DNA of 52,958 bases from Pseudobutyrivibrio ruminis (GCA_015057315.1 SVER01000025.1:1-52958), one strand, 5' to 3'; positions 1 through 9,517 are shown, numbered from the stretch's first letter. Notes: a model not told the origin generated them from the sequence alone. Translations and numbers: made by a program.

Positions 1-390
1 AAGAATCAGAAGCCACTTGATATCCTTGCATACCAGTACGATTTAGTATGTAACGGTGTTGAGCTTTCATCAGGTGCCATCCGTAACCACGACCCAGAAA
101 TCATGATTGAAGCATTTAAGCTTGTAGGACTTGGCGAGGATGATGTTAAGGCTAAGTTCCCTGCTATGTACAATGCATTTACATACGGTGCACCACCACA
201 CGGCGGTATAGCACCAGGTGTTGATAGAATGGTTATGCTTATTGCCGGAGAAGAATCAATCCGCGAAATCATTCCATTCCCAATGAACAAAAACGCCCAG
301 GATATTATGATGGACGCTCCTGCAACAGTAGAGCAGAAGCAGCTTGACGAAGTACACATCGCCATCGTAATGCCCGAAGAGGACAAATAA
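1..390 (+). CDS. aspS: Aspartyl-tRNA synthetase, C-terminal part (5' end outside window)
   Basis: The reading frame is open from base 1 to a TAA at 388-390, giving the last 129 residues of the protein. AspRS charges tRNA-Asp with aspartate in the cytoplasm. The visible part holds the end of the class II catalytic core: [19 protein letters not shown], then class II motif 3 as [14 protein letters not shown], followed by the bacterial-type tail with [17 protein letters not shown]. The N-terminal anticodon-binding OB fold and the GAD insertion lie upstream of the window. A hairpin terminator follows at 414-440. Confidence 0.95.
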   Translation, partial: KNQKPLDILAYQYDLVCNGVELSSGAIRNHDPEIMIEAFKLVGLGEDDVKAKFPAMYNAFTYGAPPHGGIAPGVDRMVMLIAGEESIREIIPFPMNKNAQDIMMDAPATVEQKQLDEVHIAIVMPEEDK

Positions 391-413
391 AATACGGCAG
401 CAATTACTAAAAA

Positions 414-440
414 GTCAGTGAGGTTTCACTGGCTTTTTTT
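414..440 (+). terminator. Rho-independent terminator of aspS
   Basis: The stem GTCAGTGA / TTCACTGGC with a short GGT loop is followed by seven T. It lies 24 bases after the aspS stop codon. Confidence 0.85.
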
Positions 441-448
441 GTACCCAG

Positions 449-740
449 GTATCTCACAGACACTTGGTGGGTTTCATAATAGCAGGGGCGGCAATATTAG
501 TATTAATTGCATTCATATTACATTCGCCAAGTAGAATTAAAAGCAGTTTTTGTATGTTTTCCTACCGGCTTCAAGCTCAGTCCATTTCCCTATCAGCCTT
601 GGGCTGCCGTCCGTGGCAGCCCATATGAAAACATTCAAAAACTGCTTTAAGATTCTACTATGCTCATTCCAAAATCATGCAATTAATACTAATATTGCCG
701 CCCCTGCTATTTCTATACTTTGAGTGTGTCTGTGAGATAC
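449..740. repeat. 292-bp near-perfect palindromic (MITE-like) element
   Basis: The two halves are inverted copies with small differences. The ends are GTATCTCACAGACAC (449-463) and its exact reverse complement (726-740). Further in, AGCAGGGGCGGCAATATTAG (481-500) continues to TATTAATTGCAT and is mirrored at 677-708. AAAGCAGTTTTTG and its mirror lie near 540-550 and 635-647. The centre carries its own hairpin GGGCTGCC / GGCAGCCC at 601-622. No reading frame inside looks like a real protein. It sits between the aspS terminator and the tRNA-Glu terminator. A non-autonomous transposable element is the simplest reading. A long structured RNA is an alternative. No clear target duplication was seen. 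Confidence 0.75.
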
Positions 741-978
741 ATACAGTGCTGACAGAATTGTCAAACCTTGAAAGAACACGTGTAATAAAGAATGCGAGTG
801 TGGCATTTAGAAAATCAGCAATTCTTTGACTGTGCAAGTAGCTAGGGAGGGGCGTGGCGCCTCTAGGCAGACCAGGCTGAGGATACTGTAGTAGCTCCCA
901 AGCTGTAGGCTTAAGCACAGCAATCTGTTAAATCTATGAGGAAAATTTCATGGGGCTAGGATAGGGGAAAATGGGTAC
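741..978. other. Unassigned intergenic DNA, possibly a decayed mobile element
   Basis: No convincing gene is present. The segment contains a small GC-rich hairpin, AGGGGCG / CGCCTCT, near 846-862. It ends in TGGGTAC (972-978), the reverse complement of GTACCCA at 441-447 on the other side of the palindrome. With the adjacent T and A runs and GC of the two flanking terminators this makes a perfect 16-bp inverted match between 432-447 and 972-987. Part of that match is explained by the two terminators. A broken plus-strand frame (about 743-826) reads LTELSNLERTRVIKNASVAF before a stop. It could be the end of a degraded transposase, but I do not recognise a family. Confidence 0.35.
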
Positions 979-1004
979 AAAAAAAGCACTGCGATTTGCA
1001 GTGC
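979..1004 (-). terminator. Rho-independent terminator of tRNA-Glu
   Basis: On the minus strand the stem GCACTGC / GCAGTGC with a 5-nt loop is followed by seven T. It lies just beyond the 3' end of the tRNA. Confidence 0.85.
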
Positions 1005-1010
1005 TTTGAG

Positions 1011-1082
1011 CAGTTCCTAGCGGAATCGAACCGCTGTTTTCGCCGTGAGAGGGCGACGTCTTAACCGCTTGACCAAGGAACC
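1011..1082 (-). tRNA. tRNA-Glu (anticodon CUC)
   Basis: Read on the minus strand, GGTTCCT pairs with AGGAACT at the acceptor (first pair G-U). The anticodon stem TCGCC / GGCGA encloses the loop CTCTCAC, giving anticodon CTC. The T arm is AGCGG-TTCGATT-CCGCT and the discriminator is G, as usual for tRNA-Glu. CCA is not encoded. A promoter lies at 1126-1154 and a terminator at 979-1004, so the gene appears to be a single transcription unit. Confidence 0.93.
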
Positions 1083-1125
1083 ATATTTGTTGTTTTCTTA
1101 GGTGTTTGCCTCAGCAACGAAGATA

Positions 1126-1154
1126 ATAATACAGGAATTTTGCCAGAAAGTCAA
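1126..1154 (-). promoter_or_regulatory. Promoter of tRNA-Glu
   Basis: On the minus strand a -35 TTGACT (1149-1154) is separated by 17 bp from a -10 TATTAT (1126-1131). The predicted start is about 35-40 bases upstream of the mature tRNA 5' end. Confidence 0.75.
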
Positions 1155-1198
1155 CAGAAAAACGACATGTTATTTTTAACAATAAATTCGGGAATTTG

Positions 1199-1227
1199 TT
1201 GAGATTTTTGTGCAAAACTATTAGAAT
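1199..1227 (+). promoter_or_regulatory. Promoter of glgCD
   Basis: TTGAGA (1199-1204), a 17-bp spacer, and TAGAAT (1222-1227) form a good sigma-A-type promoter about 50 bp before glgC. Confidence 0.6.
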
Positions 1228-1278
1228 AAATATATACGTAAGAAGAAGGTAAAGGAAGAAGAAAAAGGGGGTAATAAT

Positions 1279-2418
1279 ATGGCTCAAAACAACATGCTGG
1301 CTATGATTTTGGCTGGCGGCCGAGGTAGTCGCTTGCACGAACTTACTAACAAGGTTGCTAAGCCTGCGGTATCCTATGGTGGTAAATACCGTATCATTGA
1401 TTTTCCGCTTAGTAATTGTGCTAATAGTGGTATTGATATTGTGGGTGTGCTGACACAGTACGAATCAGTGCTATTGAATAGTTATGTTGCTGCAGGTGGA
1501 AGATGGGGACTTGATACTAAGGATAGTGGCGTATTTGTACTGACACCTAGAGAAAAGGCTGATTCTGGTCTGGATGTTTATCGTGGTACTGCTGATGCGA
1601 TTTCTCAGAATATTGATTTTATCGATGCGTATGATCCAGAATACCTGCTTGTGTTATCTGGAGATCATATTTACAAAATGAATTATGATAAGATGCTTAC
1701 TTTCCATAAGGAGCAGCATGCTGATGCTACTATTGCAGTTAGAAGTGTTCCTATGAAGGAGGCTAGTCGTTTTGGAATTATGAATACTGATGACGAGCGC
1801 CGTATCGTAGAATTTGAAGAGAAGCCTGCTAAGCCTAAGAGTAACCTAGCTTCTATGGGTATTTATATTTTCACATGGAAGACTATGAGAAAGCTGCTTG
1901 TGGAGGATATGAAAAATCCTGATTCTACTCATGATTTTGGTAACGATATTATTCCTAAGATGATTGATGGAGGAAAGCGTCTGTTTGCTTATGAGTTCTC
2001 AGGCTATTGGAAGGATGTTGGAACCATTGATTCTCTATGGGAAGCAAATATGGATCTTCTTGATAGCGATAATGAGCTTAATTTGGATGATACATCTTGG
2101 AAAGTTTATACCGAGGATACTGGTACAATTCCTCAGTATATAGCAGAGACTGCAAAGATTGATAATGCCTACATTAATCAGGGCGCACATATTGGTGGCG
2201 AGGTTACAAAATCAGTTATCTTTACCAATGTAAAAATAGCTCCTGGTGCCAAGGTAATTGATTCGGTGCTGATGCCTGGGGTAATTGTTGAGGAGGGAGC
2301 TGTAGTTACAAGGGCTCTTGTGGCAGAGAATGTTCGTATTGGTAAGAACTGTGTAGTTGGAAATAAAAAGAGCGAGGAAATCCTTCTCGTGGCAAAAAAT
2401 GTAAAGGGGGAGGATTAA
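1279..2418 (+). CDS. glgC: Glucose-1-phosphate adenylyltransferase, catalytic subunit
   Basis: The enzyme makes ADP-glucose from ATP and glucose-1-phosphate, the committed step of bacterial glycogen synthesis. The 379-residue protein has the N-terminal nucleotidyltransferase signature [19 protein letters not shown], then [16 protein letters not shown], the GTADAI segment and LSGDHIYKM. The C-terminal third is a left-handed beta-helix with hexapeptide-like repeats ([17 protein letters not shown]-type units). The start ATG follows an AGGGGGT ribosome site. glgD begins two bases after the stop, so the two are co-transcribed from the promoter at 1199-1227. Firmicutes of this kind usually form a GlgC/GlgD hetero-oligomer. 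Confidence 0.95.
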   Translation: MAQNNMLAMILAGGRGSRLHELTNKVAKPAVSYGGKYRIIDFPLSNCANSGIDIVGVLTQYESVLLNSYVAAGGRWGLDTKDSGVFVLTPREKADSGLDVYRGTADAISQNIDFIDAYDPEYLLVLSGDHIYKMNYDKMLTFHKEQHADATIAVRSVPMKEASRFGIMNTDDERRIVEFEEKPAKPKSNLASMGIYIFTWKTMRKLLVEDMKNPDSTHDFGNDIIPKMIDGGKRLFAYEFSGYWKDVGTIDSLWEANMDLLDSDNELNLDDTSWKVYTEDTGTIPQYIAETAKIDNAYINQGAHIGGEVTKSVIFTNVKIAPGAKVIDSVLMPGVIVEEGAVVTRALVAENVRIGKNCVVGNKKSEEILLVAKNVKGED

Positions 2419-2419
2419 T

Positions 2420-3538
2420 ATGGCAAATAAAGCATTTGGTGTGATTAACTCAGCTGCAAACTATATTAGAGTAGAGGGATTGCATGATTATAGACCAATT
2501 GGAGCATTCTCTTTCCTAGGAAGATTTCGAGTTATCGATTTTCCTATATCAAATATGAGTAATAGTGGACTTGATAGAATTCATGTTTATCTGAATTCGC
2601 GACCTCGTTCTATAGTGGAGCATATTGGAGATGGCAGGCACTATAATATTAATTCAAAGCGTGGTAATTTGCAGCTTTTGTTTACTCAGAATAATGGTGC
2701 CAGCTCTATCTACAATACAGATATTAATGCATATCTGGAGAACTTAGAGCAGATTGAAAGAATGCCACAGGATTATGTGGTTGTTGCGCCAAGCTATATG
2801 GTTTATAAGCAGGATTATCAGAAGCTGTTAGATGACCATGTAGAATCAGGCGGAGACATTACACTTCTTTATCATAAGGTGGATTCAGCCAAGGATTATT
2901 TTAGAGGATGTAATGTAATTACATTAAATAAGCAAAAGGGAGTACAGCATATAGAAAGAAACATGGGCACCGCTAAGGAAAAACTGATTAGTATGGATAC
3001 CTATGTTATGAAGAAGGAGCTTTTTATAGAACTGATTAAGAAGGCCAAGAGAGAGTCATCGGCATATTCTCTTGCGGATATGATTGCGATTGCTTGTGAG
3101 ACTTTAGATGTTAGAGGCTATCAGCATAAGGGCTACTTTGCAGCAATTACAAGTCTGGATGATTACTATAAGGCTAACACAGAGCTTTTAGATTACGAGA
3201 CTGCAATGGATTTATTTAAGACAGATTGGCCATTCTACACAAAGACAACAGATGCTTGTCCTACCCAGTATTTCCACGGAGCTAATGTAAAGCATTCTAT
3301 GGTTTGTAATGCAGGGCTTATAGAAGGAACAGTTGAGAATTCCATCATTGGACGTAATGTTCATATTGGAAAAGGAGCAGTGGTAAAGAATTCCATCATT
3401 CTTTCCTATGTAGATATTGCAGATGGCGTTTATATTGAAAATGCTGTAATAGATAAGTGGGTAGAGGTGAAGAAGATTAAGAAGATTGTTTCAGAATCTG
3501 TGACGCCTGCTTATATTAAGCGTAATGACAAATTATAA
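2420..3538 (+). CDS. glgD: GlgD, regulatory paralogue of ADP-glucose pyrophosphorylase
   Basis: This 372-residue paralogue of GlgC keeps the fold (RFRVIDFPISNMSNSG, then a C-terminal beta-helix with SIIGRNVHIGKGAVVKNS). It lacks the N-terminal GGxGxRL nucleotide-binding motif that GlgC has; the equivalent stretch reads NSAANYIRVEGLHDYRPIGAF. In the known family GlgD is weakly active or inactive alone and raises GlgC activity in a complex. It lies directly behind glgC with its own GGGGGAGG ribosome site and ends at a strong terminator (3556-3587). Confidence 0.93.
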   Translation: MANKAFGVINSAANYIRVEGLHDYRPIGAFSFLGRFRVIDFPISNMSNSGLDRIHVYLNSRPRSIVEHIGDGRHYNINSKRGNLQLLFTQNNGASSIYNTDINAYLENLEQIERMPQDYVVVAPSYMVYKQDYQKLLDDHVESGGDITLLYHKVDSAKDYFRGCNVITLNKQKGVQHIERNMGTAKEKLISMDTYVMKKELFIELIKKAKRESSAYSLADMIAIACETLDVRGYQHKGYFAAITSLDDYYKANTELLDYETAMDLFKTDWPFYTKTTDACPTQYFHGANVKHSMVCNAGLIEGTVENSIIGRNVHIGKGAVVKNSIILSYVDIADGVYIENAVIDKWVEVKKIKKIVSESVTPAYIKRNDKL

Positions 3539-3555
3539 TGAAAATATAAAGACTT

Positions 3556-3587
3556 GGGAACAACCGTTATGGTTGTTCCCGTTTTTT
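3556..3587 (+). terminator. Rho-independent terminator of glgCD
   Basis: The perfect 10-bp stem GGGAACAACC / GGTTGTTCCC with loop GTTAT is followed by GTTTTTT. Confidence 0.92.
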
Positions 3588-3650
3588 ATGCAAATAATTA
3601 GACAATAACGGGTATAGTTAGTAGATATTTTAAAAATTCTGTGTATTGTG

Positions 3651-3678
3651 TTGAAAAATATTACAGTTATCGTAAAAT
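3651..3678 (+). promoter_or_regulatory. Promoter of the first chemoreceptor gene
   Basis: TTGAAA (3651-3656), a 16-bp spacer, and TAAAAT (3673-3678) lie upstream of the chemoreceptor gene. It is of sigma-A type; I do not see a flagellar sigma-28 consensus. Confidence 0.5.
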
Positions 3679-3724
3679 TTAGATAGTTATGAGCGTGTGA
3701 CTTTGTAACGAGAGGAGCTTGAGT

Positions 3725-5449
3725 ATGGGAAAAAACGAAAAAGTGATTGATACCAATAAAATGACTGGATTTAAGTCGATTAAATCTACAGTAGCATTAT
3801 TGGTACTTGTGAGCATGATTATTATTGCTGCTGCTGGAGAAATAATTGCTCTTGAGATATTTGTAGCAGACCAGGAAGCTACTATGCTAAACGTAATGGA
3901 GGAGCAAGCAACGGCCTACGGTAAGCTGCTGGATGAATCCCCAGAGGCTGATTACAATAGTATTTTTAGTGGAGTAAAAATTGGTGGACTTGAATCCAGC
4001 TATTTACTTTTAACAGATGAATTTGGAACAGTTCTTTTCCATGGCACCGATTCCTCACGTGTTGGAAAGGAAACAATGAGTACGGCTGTTAAGGAAATAT
4101 CTGCCAAGCTTCAAAAAGGTGAAAATGTAACTAGCGGATATTCACAGTATACTATTGATGGAGTTGAAAAATTTGCTGCATATTATATCACTAAGGATAA
4201 GAGAATTATGGCAGCTGTAATGAATCAGGATGAGGTTACAGCTGAGATAACAGCAAGCTTTGTTAAGACATCTAGTGGTATATATGTTGTTGTTCTTATA
4301 ATAATCGCACTTTTGGCATATATGGTTGTAGGCTATGTGGTTAAGCCTGTTGCTGTTATTGAGGATATGGTGCAGCGAGTTACAGATTTTAATCTACAGC
4401 GCGACCATCGTCCTACCACACTTAAGCTGTATCAAAGAAGAGATGAATTTGGTATTATTGCTCGCTCGGTTCGTAGAATGAGACATAATCTTATAGAAGT
4501 TTTAGGCCGTCTTGATAGCTCATCTGATGACCTTAATGGCAAAGCAACCCATCTTAAGGATACTATGGCTCATGTCTCTCAAAATACATCTTCTAATTCA
4601 GCTACAAGTGAAGAGCTTGCAGCATTTATGGAAGAGACTACAGCCACAACAGATTCTATTACAAATAGCATGAATAATGTTACTGAAAAGGCTAGAAATG
4701 TAAATCAGAATGCATCTGATGGTATGAAGACTGCCAGCGATATTCAAAGCAAGGCACAGGAGATTGCGGTGCAGGCTAAAACATCTGGTGATAAGACTCA
4801 GAATGCTATTAAGGAGATTTCAGCCCGTGCGGATTCCGCAGTGGAGGAGTCAAAGGCTGTTAATAGAATTAACGAGCTTACAGACACAATTAACTCTATT
4901 GCAAGTCAGACAAACCTTCTTGCATTAAATGCTTCTATTGAGGCTGCAAGAGCTGGTGAAATGGGTAAAGGCTTTGCGGTTGTTGCTGGTGAGATAGGGA
5001 CTCTTGCAGATCAGACTGGTGTTGCTGTAGGTGATATTTCTTCAATTATTGGTGATGTTAATACTGCAGTTCAGAACATGGCAGATTGCATTTCACAGAT
5101 GCTTGATTTGATGAATAATGTGGTACTTAAGGATTATCATGCATTTGAAGAGGGCTTCAATCAGTATCATGATGATGCTAAGTATTTTGAGGAATCCATG
5201 AAGGATATTTCATCTAACGTATCAGAGCTTACAGAATCTATTGAGCTTATTGAAAATTCTATTGGTGATATAAATAGTGCAATGGGTGATTCAGCAGCTG
5301 GTATTACTGATATGGCTGCCAAGGAAACTGATATTGTTCAGCTTGCAAGTGACGCTAACGAAATAGCTATTGAATCCTTAGATTTGTCGGATAAGTTAAA
5401 GGGAATCATTAAGGAATTCCAGCTTACACCAGATCAGATGACACAATAA
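3725..5449 (+). CDS. Methyl-accepting chemotaxis protein
   Basis: A transmembrane chemoreceptor that signals to CheA/CheW. From this start the protein has 574 residues. TM1 is at about residues 18-42, an extracellular sensor domain at about 43-180 (single-Cache-like by size), TM2 at about 183-207, then HAMP. The cytoplasmic signalling hairpin has the highly conserved tip [21 protein letters not shown] at about 390-412. A TTG two codons upstream is also in frame, but AGAGGAG at 3711-3717 is spaced correctly for the ATG at 3725. No C-terminal CheR-docking pentapeptide is visible. It is a single gene between terminators. The ligand cannot be predicted. Confidence 0.9.
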   Translation: MGKNEKVIDTNKMTGFKSIKSTVALLVLVSMIIIAAAGEIIALEIFVADQEATMLNVMEEQATAYGKLLDESPEADYNSIFSGVKIGGLESSYLLLTDEFGTVLFHGTDSSRVGKETMSTAVKEISAKLQKGENVTSGYSQYTIDGVEKFAAYYITKDKRIMAAVMNQDEVTAEITASFVKTSSGIYVVVLIIIALLAYMVVGYVVKPVAVIEDMVQRVTDFNLQRDHRPTTLKLYQRRDEFGIIARSVRRMRHNLIEVLGRLDSSSDDLNGKATHLKDTMAHVSQNTSSNSATSEELAAFMEETTATTDSITNSMNNVTEKARNVNQNASDGMKTASDIQSKAQEIAVQAKTSGDKTQNAIKEISARADSAVEESKAVNRINELTDTINSIASQTNLLALNASIEAARAGEMGKGFAVVAGEIGTLADQTGVAVGDISSIIGDVNTAVQNMADCISQMLDLMNNVVLKDYHAFEEGFNQYHDDAKYFEESMKDISSNVSELTESIELIENSIGDINSAMGDSAAGITDMAAKETDIVQLASDANEIAIESLDLSDKLKGIIKEFQLTPDQMTQ

Positions 5450-5467
5450 TAATGATAAATTTTTTCA

Positions 5468-5508
5468 CATCCTCTTTTGCGTGGTTGGCAAGAGAGGATG
5501 TTTTTTTT
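5468..5508 (+). terminator. Rho-independent terminator after the first chemoreceptor gene
   Basis: The stem CATCCTCT / AGAGGATG with a 17-nt loop is followed by eight T. Confidence 0.85.
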
Positions 5509-5569
5509 AGGAAGATATGATAAAATCTATTTTGCATTTAAAAAGCAAATGGATTATTAGGAGGAAAAT

Positions 5570-5836
5570 ATGTTACCAGAACAGACAATAGAATTTAGAT
5601 ATGACACACAGCTTCTTATCGAAGGTGAGAACCTTGATGAGGATGAAATCAACGATTACATTACAGAGCATTTTGTTGGAGACAGCCTTCTTGCAGTAGG
5701 TGATGAGGAGCTTATCAAGATTCACTATCACACTAACGAGCCATGGAAGGTATTAGAGTATTGCCGTACACTTGGCGAGATTTATGATATCGTCGTTGAG
5801 GATATGGACAGACAAGCTAGAGGTCTTCAGGGCTAG
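5570..5836 (+). CDS. Small protein resembling a C-terminal/middle domain of FakA (YloV, DAK-like)
   Basis: The 88-residue protein reads like the region of FakA/YloV fatty-acid kinase that follows the Dak nucleotide-binding domain: TQLLIEGENLDEDEINDYI, then GDSLLAVGDEELIKIHYHTN and EPWKVLEYCRTLGEIYDIV. The phrase 'IKIHYHTNEPWKVLEY' is the diagnostic part (IKVHVHTNxPGxVLEY in FakA). No kinase domain is present, so it cannot be a fatty-acid kinase itself. It might partner with FakB-like proteins or be a free-standing regulatory domain. It has an AGGAGG ribosome site and stands 110 bp before guaD. The family match comes from memory of the motif. Confidence 0.7.
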   Translation: MLPEQTIEFRYDTQLLIEGENLDEDEINDYITEHFVGDSLLAVGDEELIKIHYHTNEPWKVLEYCRTLGEIYDIVVEDMDRQARGLQG

Positions 5837-5849
5837 CAAATAGGAGGGG

Positions 5850-5919
5850 CCCACTTTAGTGGGAGGAACCTGTTTGCCACAGCAGGCCCATTGCCGAAGG
5901 CAATTTGCATGGGCCTTGC
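5850..5919 (+). promoter_or_regulatory. Structured leader/intergenic hairpins before guaD
   Basis: CCCACTTTAGTGGG (5850-5863) forms one hairpin. GCAGGCCCAT (5882-5891) pairs with ATGGGCCTTGC (5909-5919) with one bulge and encloses a second small hairpin TTGCC-GAA-GGCAA. There is no T run, so it is not a normal terminator. It ends about 15 bases before the guaD ribosome site. It may be a cis-regulatory RNA or an extragenic palindrome. Confidence 0.45.
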
Positions 5920-5945
5920 TTTCCCGAAAAATATTAGGAGTTTTT

Positions 5946-7238
5946 ATGACAAGTAGTAGTTTTATTCTTAAAGGCTGTATTGCTTTTTCAGAAGGATCTA
6001 AAAGTATAGTCACATATAGAGGTGGCTATGTTGTGTGTGTAGATGGTATTTGCAAGGGAGCTTTTAGCGAGTTTCCAAAGCGTTACGAGAATCTACCTTT
6101 AGTGGATTGCAAGAATCAGCTTATCATTCCAGGAATGACTGATTTACATGTTCATGCACCACAGTACACTTTCCGTGGAATCGGTATGGACGAAGAGCTT
6201 TTAGAGTGGCTCAGTAAATATACATTTCCGGAAGAGGCTAAGTATTCAGATTTATCTTATGCCCGTAAGGCTTATGGATATTTTGCCGAGGATTTACGTC
6301 GTTGCTTTACTACTCGTGCAGTTGTTTTTGCAACACTGCATAACGAAGCTACCGTAGAGCTTATGGACCAGCTTGATAAGACTGGGGTAATTACTTACGT
6401 AGGTAAGGTCAATATGGATAGAAATGGTGGAGTAGGACTTGAAGAGGAAAGTGCAGAAGCCTCACTTCAGGCTACATTAGAATGGCTTGAACAAATTCAA
6501 GGTAAATATACCAATACTATGCCAATCCTTACACCAAGATTCATTCCATCATGCTCAGATGAGCTGATGAAGGGCTTAGGCAAGCTGTCAGCTGAGAAGG
6601 GGCTTAGAATCCAATCCCACTTATCAGAAAATCAGTCTGAAATTGCCTGGGTAAAGGAACTTGTGCCTTCATCAACAAGCTATGCAAATGCATACGAAAT
6701 ATTCGATACTATGGGCACAGCAGAGCTTCCTACAATCATGGCACACTGTGTTTATTCAGATGAGGAAGAGATGGCCATTCTTAAAAAGCATGGCGCCTAT
6801 ATCGCACACTGTGCAGATTCAAACATGAATCTTGCATCAGGCATTGCTCCAATACGTAAGTTCTTAGATGCAGGTATCAACATCGGCCTTGGTACAGATG
6901 TTGCAGCAGGCTCATCTATGAACATGATTAAGACAATGCTTATTTCTCTTCAGGCGTCTAAGATGTACTATCGATTAGTTGATGCAGATGTTAAGCCACT
7001 GTCATTTGAAGAGATGTTCTATCTTGCAACAATGGGTGGTGGAAGCTATTTTGGTAAGGTCGGTTCATTTAAGGATGGATACGAATTCGATGCTGTAGTT
7101 ATCGATGACAGCAAGATGTATTCAATGCGAGATATGTCTGTTAGAGAAAGAATCGAGCGTATGGTTTACAACGACGCCGATGCATTTATCACAGATAAAT
7201 ACGTTAAAGGTAATAAGATTTATTCAAGTGCAGAATAA
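5946..7238 (+). CDS. guaD: Guanine deaminase (amidohydrolase family)
   Basis: Predicted to hydrolyse guanine to xanthine and ammonia in the cytoplasm (purine salvage or catabolism). The 430-residue protein shows the metal-dependent amidohydrolase set: PGMTDLHVHAPQ near residue 62 (HxH), SHLSEN (metal His), MAHCVYS (metal His) and LGTDVAAGSS (catalytic Asp). The upstream in-frame ATG at 5859 would add 29 residues encoded by the hairpin region. The ATG at 5946 is preferred because TTAGGAG lies 5 bp before it. It could share a transcript with the FakA-like gene. Substrate assignment rests on resemblance to GuaD; other aminohydrolases share the motifs. Confidence 0.88.
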   Translation: MTSSSFILKGCIAFSEGSKSIVTYRGGYVVCVDGICKGAFSEFPKRYENLPLVDCKNQLIIPGMTDLHVHAPQYTFRGIGMDEELLEWLSKYTFPEEAKYSDLSYARKAYGYFAEDLRRCFTTRAVVFATLHNEATVELMDQLDKTGVITYVGKVNMDRNGGVGLEEESAEASLQATLEWLEQIQGKYTNTMPILTPRFIPSCSDELMKGLGKLSAEKGLRIQSHLSENQSEIAWVKELVPSSTSYANAYEIFDTMGTAELPTIMAHCVYSDEEEMAILKKHGAYIAHCADSNMNLASGIAPIRKFLDAGINIGLGTDVAAGSSMNMIKTMLISLQASKMYYRLVDADVKPLSFEEMFYLATMGGGSYFGKVGSFKDGYEFDAVVIDDSKMYSMRDMSVRERIERMVYNDADAFITDKYVKGNKIYSSAE

Positions 7239-7242
7239 TAGT

Positions 7243-7274
7243 AAGAGTAGTCCTTTTGGGGCTACTCTTTTTTT
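7243..7274 (+). terminator. Rho-independent terminator of guaD
   Basis: The stem AAGAGTAGTCC / GGGCTACTCTT with a short loop is followed by a T run. Confidence 0.88.
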
Positions 7275-7397
7275 ATATGATGGAACATAAAAAAATGACT
7301 ATTTGAACACATTTATTTAATAAATGCCACACATATTTCGAAAAATCCTATTGTAAAATTAATGTTAGAATTGGTTCGCTGTACAAAGGAGGCAAAT

Positions 7398-9473
7398 ATG
7401 GGCAAGAAGGTACAAAAGACTTCAGTTAAGCAAGAAACGACAAAAACTATAGCGCCTAAAGATAGCATCAAGACAAAGCTGATTTGTTTGATTGCGGCGT
7501 TAGTTGCTGTTCCGCTGATTATAGCTATTATTGTAAGCTATAACAGTTCAACTAATAAGGCGAAGAAGGATGCCTTGAATTTATTGGAGGCTAATGCGCG
7601 TATTGTTGAATCAGAATTTTCTGAGATGGTCGAAAAGAACACAGCAATGCTAGAGTCAATAGCTACCTCTCCTAGCACTATCGCATATATAGAAACCTAT
7701 GGAACTGAAGGACAAGCTGTTCCAGATAGCGCCATGATGGCACAGATGGATATGCTGAACGAATATATGAACGATGGTAATTCTAGTATCATTTTGTCTA
7801 AGGCATCTGGTGACCAATTACTTAGAGCTGATAGAAAAGAAATTACTAATATAGCTGATAGAGATTATTTCCAGCAGGCAGTATCAACTGGACAGCCTGC
7901 AGTTTCTGATGTTGTTGTAAGTAAGTCGGTAGGAAACCGAATCACAATTATTTGTGTTCCTATATATAATGAGGCTCATACACAGGTAATTGGTACAATT
8001 CAACGAAGCTTTGACTTAAATGTTTTGCATGAATTCTTAGCATCAAATATTAGTGATGGCTTTATCGCTGATAAAAAAGGTATGATGGTTGCTCATGCTC
8101 AATTCGAAATCACACCAGAGGATGAATATGATCTGAGCGGATTTGAATTTATGACATCATCTGATCAGAGCGGTCTTATCACATCTTCATTTGATGGAAA
8201 TCTTACATATATGTCGTGGGTTAAGGAACCTATAAGCGGTTATTATGTTGCAGTATCTCAGCAGGATAAAGAGATAATGGCACATGCAGTTTATGCGGCC
8301 CTTACAGTTGTTGTAATCGGCGTAATCCTGTTAGTAATAGGTGTTATTATTGCGGTATATGTTGCAACAAGCTTTACAAAACCAATCGTGGCAGTTACCA
8401 ATACAGTAACTCTTTTGGCAGATGGTCGTTTTAAGAAGATTGATAACTACACAAATCGTAAAGACGAATTTGGTGAAATCGTTAGAAGTACAAATTCAGT
8501 TATTGATAAATTAGGAAGTATCGTTTCGGCAATCAAGACCTCAGCCTCAACTGTTACTACATCTTCGGAGGATTTGGCAGATATGGCAAATCAGATTGCT
8601 GCAACAACAGATACTGTAGCAAATGCAGTGCAGGAGATTGCAACAGGTGCTGTTCAGCAGGCCGAGGAAATCCAGGAGGCTGCTGAAAATGTTGGAAAGA
8701 TTACAGATGCAGTTGGCGGCGTTCAGCATTCTACAGACAATGTGGAGAGCTTAGCTGGAAAGATGAAGGAAGCTTCACAGGCATCCAGCAAATCCCTTAT
8801 CAATCTTAAGGATTCTAGTAGCGATATGACAGAAAAGATTGAAGAGATTGCAAGAACAATTTCCGCTACACAGAGTGCCGTTGCTAATATCAACGATAGA
8901 GTAGAAGGCATTTCTGGTATCGCTTCTCAGACCAACCTGCTTTCACTTAATGCTTCAATCGAGGCAGCCCGTGCTGGTGAGGCTGGTAAGGGCTTCGCAG
9001 TAGTTGCGGAGGAAATCAGAAAGCTTGCGGATGATTCTGATAGCATGGCACAGGCCATCCGAGTTGAAATGGATGAGCTTTTGAAGCAGGCAGAGGCAGC
9101 TGTTGCGGCAGCAAATCTGGTTAAGCAGGGCAACCTGGAGCAGCAGGAGGCTATTGGTGGCACTCTTGAATCTGTAAACGGTATGCTTGAAGATATTGAT
9201 GGCACTGTTGTTGGTATTAGAGATATCGCAGGTGGCGCATCTACCTGTGTTACATCTAATGATGTTGTATCAGATGCAATGTCATCTCTTTCAGCAATTT
9301 CAGAAGAGAATGCAGCAAGTTCAGAGACTACTGGAGCTTCGGTGCAGGAGCTATCAGCTACAGTTTCAAGTCTTGCAAATTCAGCAGACGATTTGAAAGA
9401 AATTGCTCTTAAGCTTAATGAAGAAATGTTATTCTTTAAAGATAATGGAGAAGCTGATTCAGAGACTGAATAA
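7398..9473 (+). CDS. Methyl-accepting chemotaxis protein with a large Cache-type sensor
   Basis: A 691-residue chemoreceptor. After a charged cytoplasmic N-terminus come TM1 (about 27-47), a roughly 240-residue extracellular dCache-like domain ([20 protein letters not shown] and [18 protein letters not shown] are typical), TM2 (about 298-325), HAMP, and the signalling hairpin with [20 protein letters not shown] at the tip. dCache domains usually bind amino acids or other small organic ligands. The ATG at 7398 follows AAAGGAGG; the upstream ATG at 7362 lacks a ribosome site. It stands alone between terminators. Confidence 0.92.
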   Translation: MGKKVQKTSVKQETTKTIAPKDSIKTKLICLIAALVAVPLIIAIIVSYNSSTNKAKKDALNLLEANARIVESEFSEMVEKNTAMLESIATSPSTIAYIETYGTEGQAVPDSAMMAQMDMLNEYMNDGNSSIILSKASGDQLLRADRKEITNIADRDYFQQAVSTGQPAVSDVVVSKSVGNRITIICVPIYNEAHTQVIGTIQRSFDLNVLHEFLASNISDGFIADKKGMMVAHAQFEITPEDEYDLSGFEFMTSSDQSGLITSSFDGNLTYMSWVKEPISGYYVAVSQQDKEIMAHAVYAALTVVVIGVILLVIGVIIAVYVATSFTKPIVAVTNTVTLLADGRFKKIDNYTNRKDEFGEIVRSTNSVIDKLGSIVSAIKTSASTVTTSSEDLADMANQIAATTDTVANAVQEIATGAVQQAEEIQEAAENVGKITDAVGGVQHSTDNVESLAGKMKEASQASSKSLINLKDSSSDMTEKIEEIARTISATQSAVANINDRVEGISGIASQTNLLSLNASIEAARAGEAGKGFAVVAEEIRKLADDSDSMAQAIRVEMDELLKQAEAAVAAANLVKQGNLEQQEAIGGTLESVNGMLEDIDGTVVGIRDIAGGASTCVTSNDVVSDAMSSLSAISEENAASSETTGASVQELSATVSSLANSADDLKEIALKLNEEMLFFKDNGEADSETE

Positions 9474-9484
9474 AGGAGAAAAAT

Positions 9485-9517
9485 AGGGGCTGGTAATGAT
9501 TTGCCAGCCTCTATTTC
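9485..9517 (+). terminator. Probable terminator after the second chemoreceptor gene
   Basis: The stem AGGGGCTGG / CCAGCCTCT with a 10-nt loop is followed by ATTTCT. The T tract is weak. The rest of the gap up to atpB (9518-9660) is AT-rich with no gene. Confidence 0.6.

Noticed and set aside
664..918. Minus-strand ORF of 84 residues covering part of the palindrome
   Set aside because: No ribosome site, it runs into the palindromic arm, and the sequence matches no family I know.
741..978. TnpB/IS200-IS605 3' remnant with guide-RNA-like end
   Set aside because: The GC-rich hairpin and short frame are suggestive, but no recognisable TnpB motif is present, so it is left unassigned.
5837..5945. 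Guanine riboswitch before guaD
   Set aside because: The conserved three-way-junction bases of the purine riboswitch are not present.
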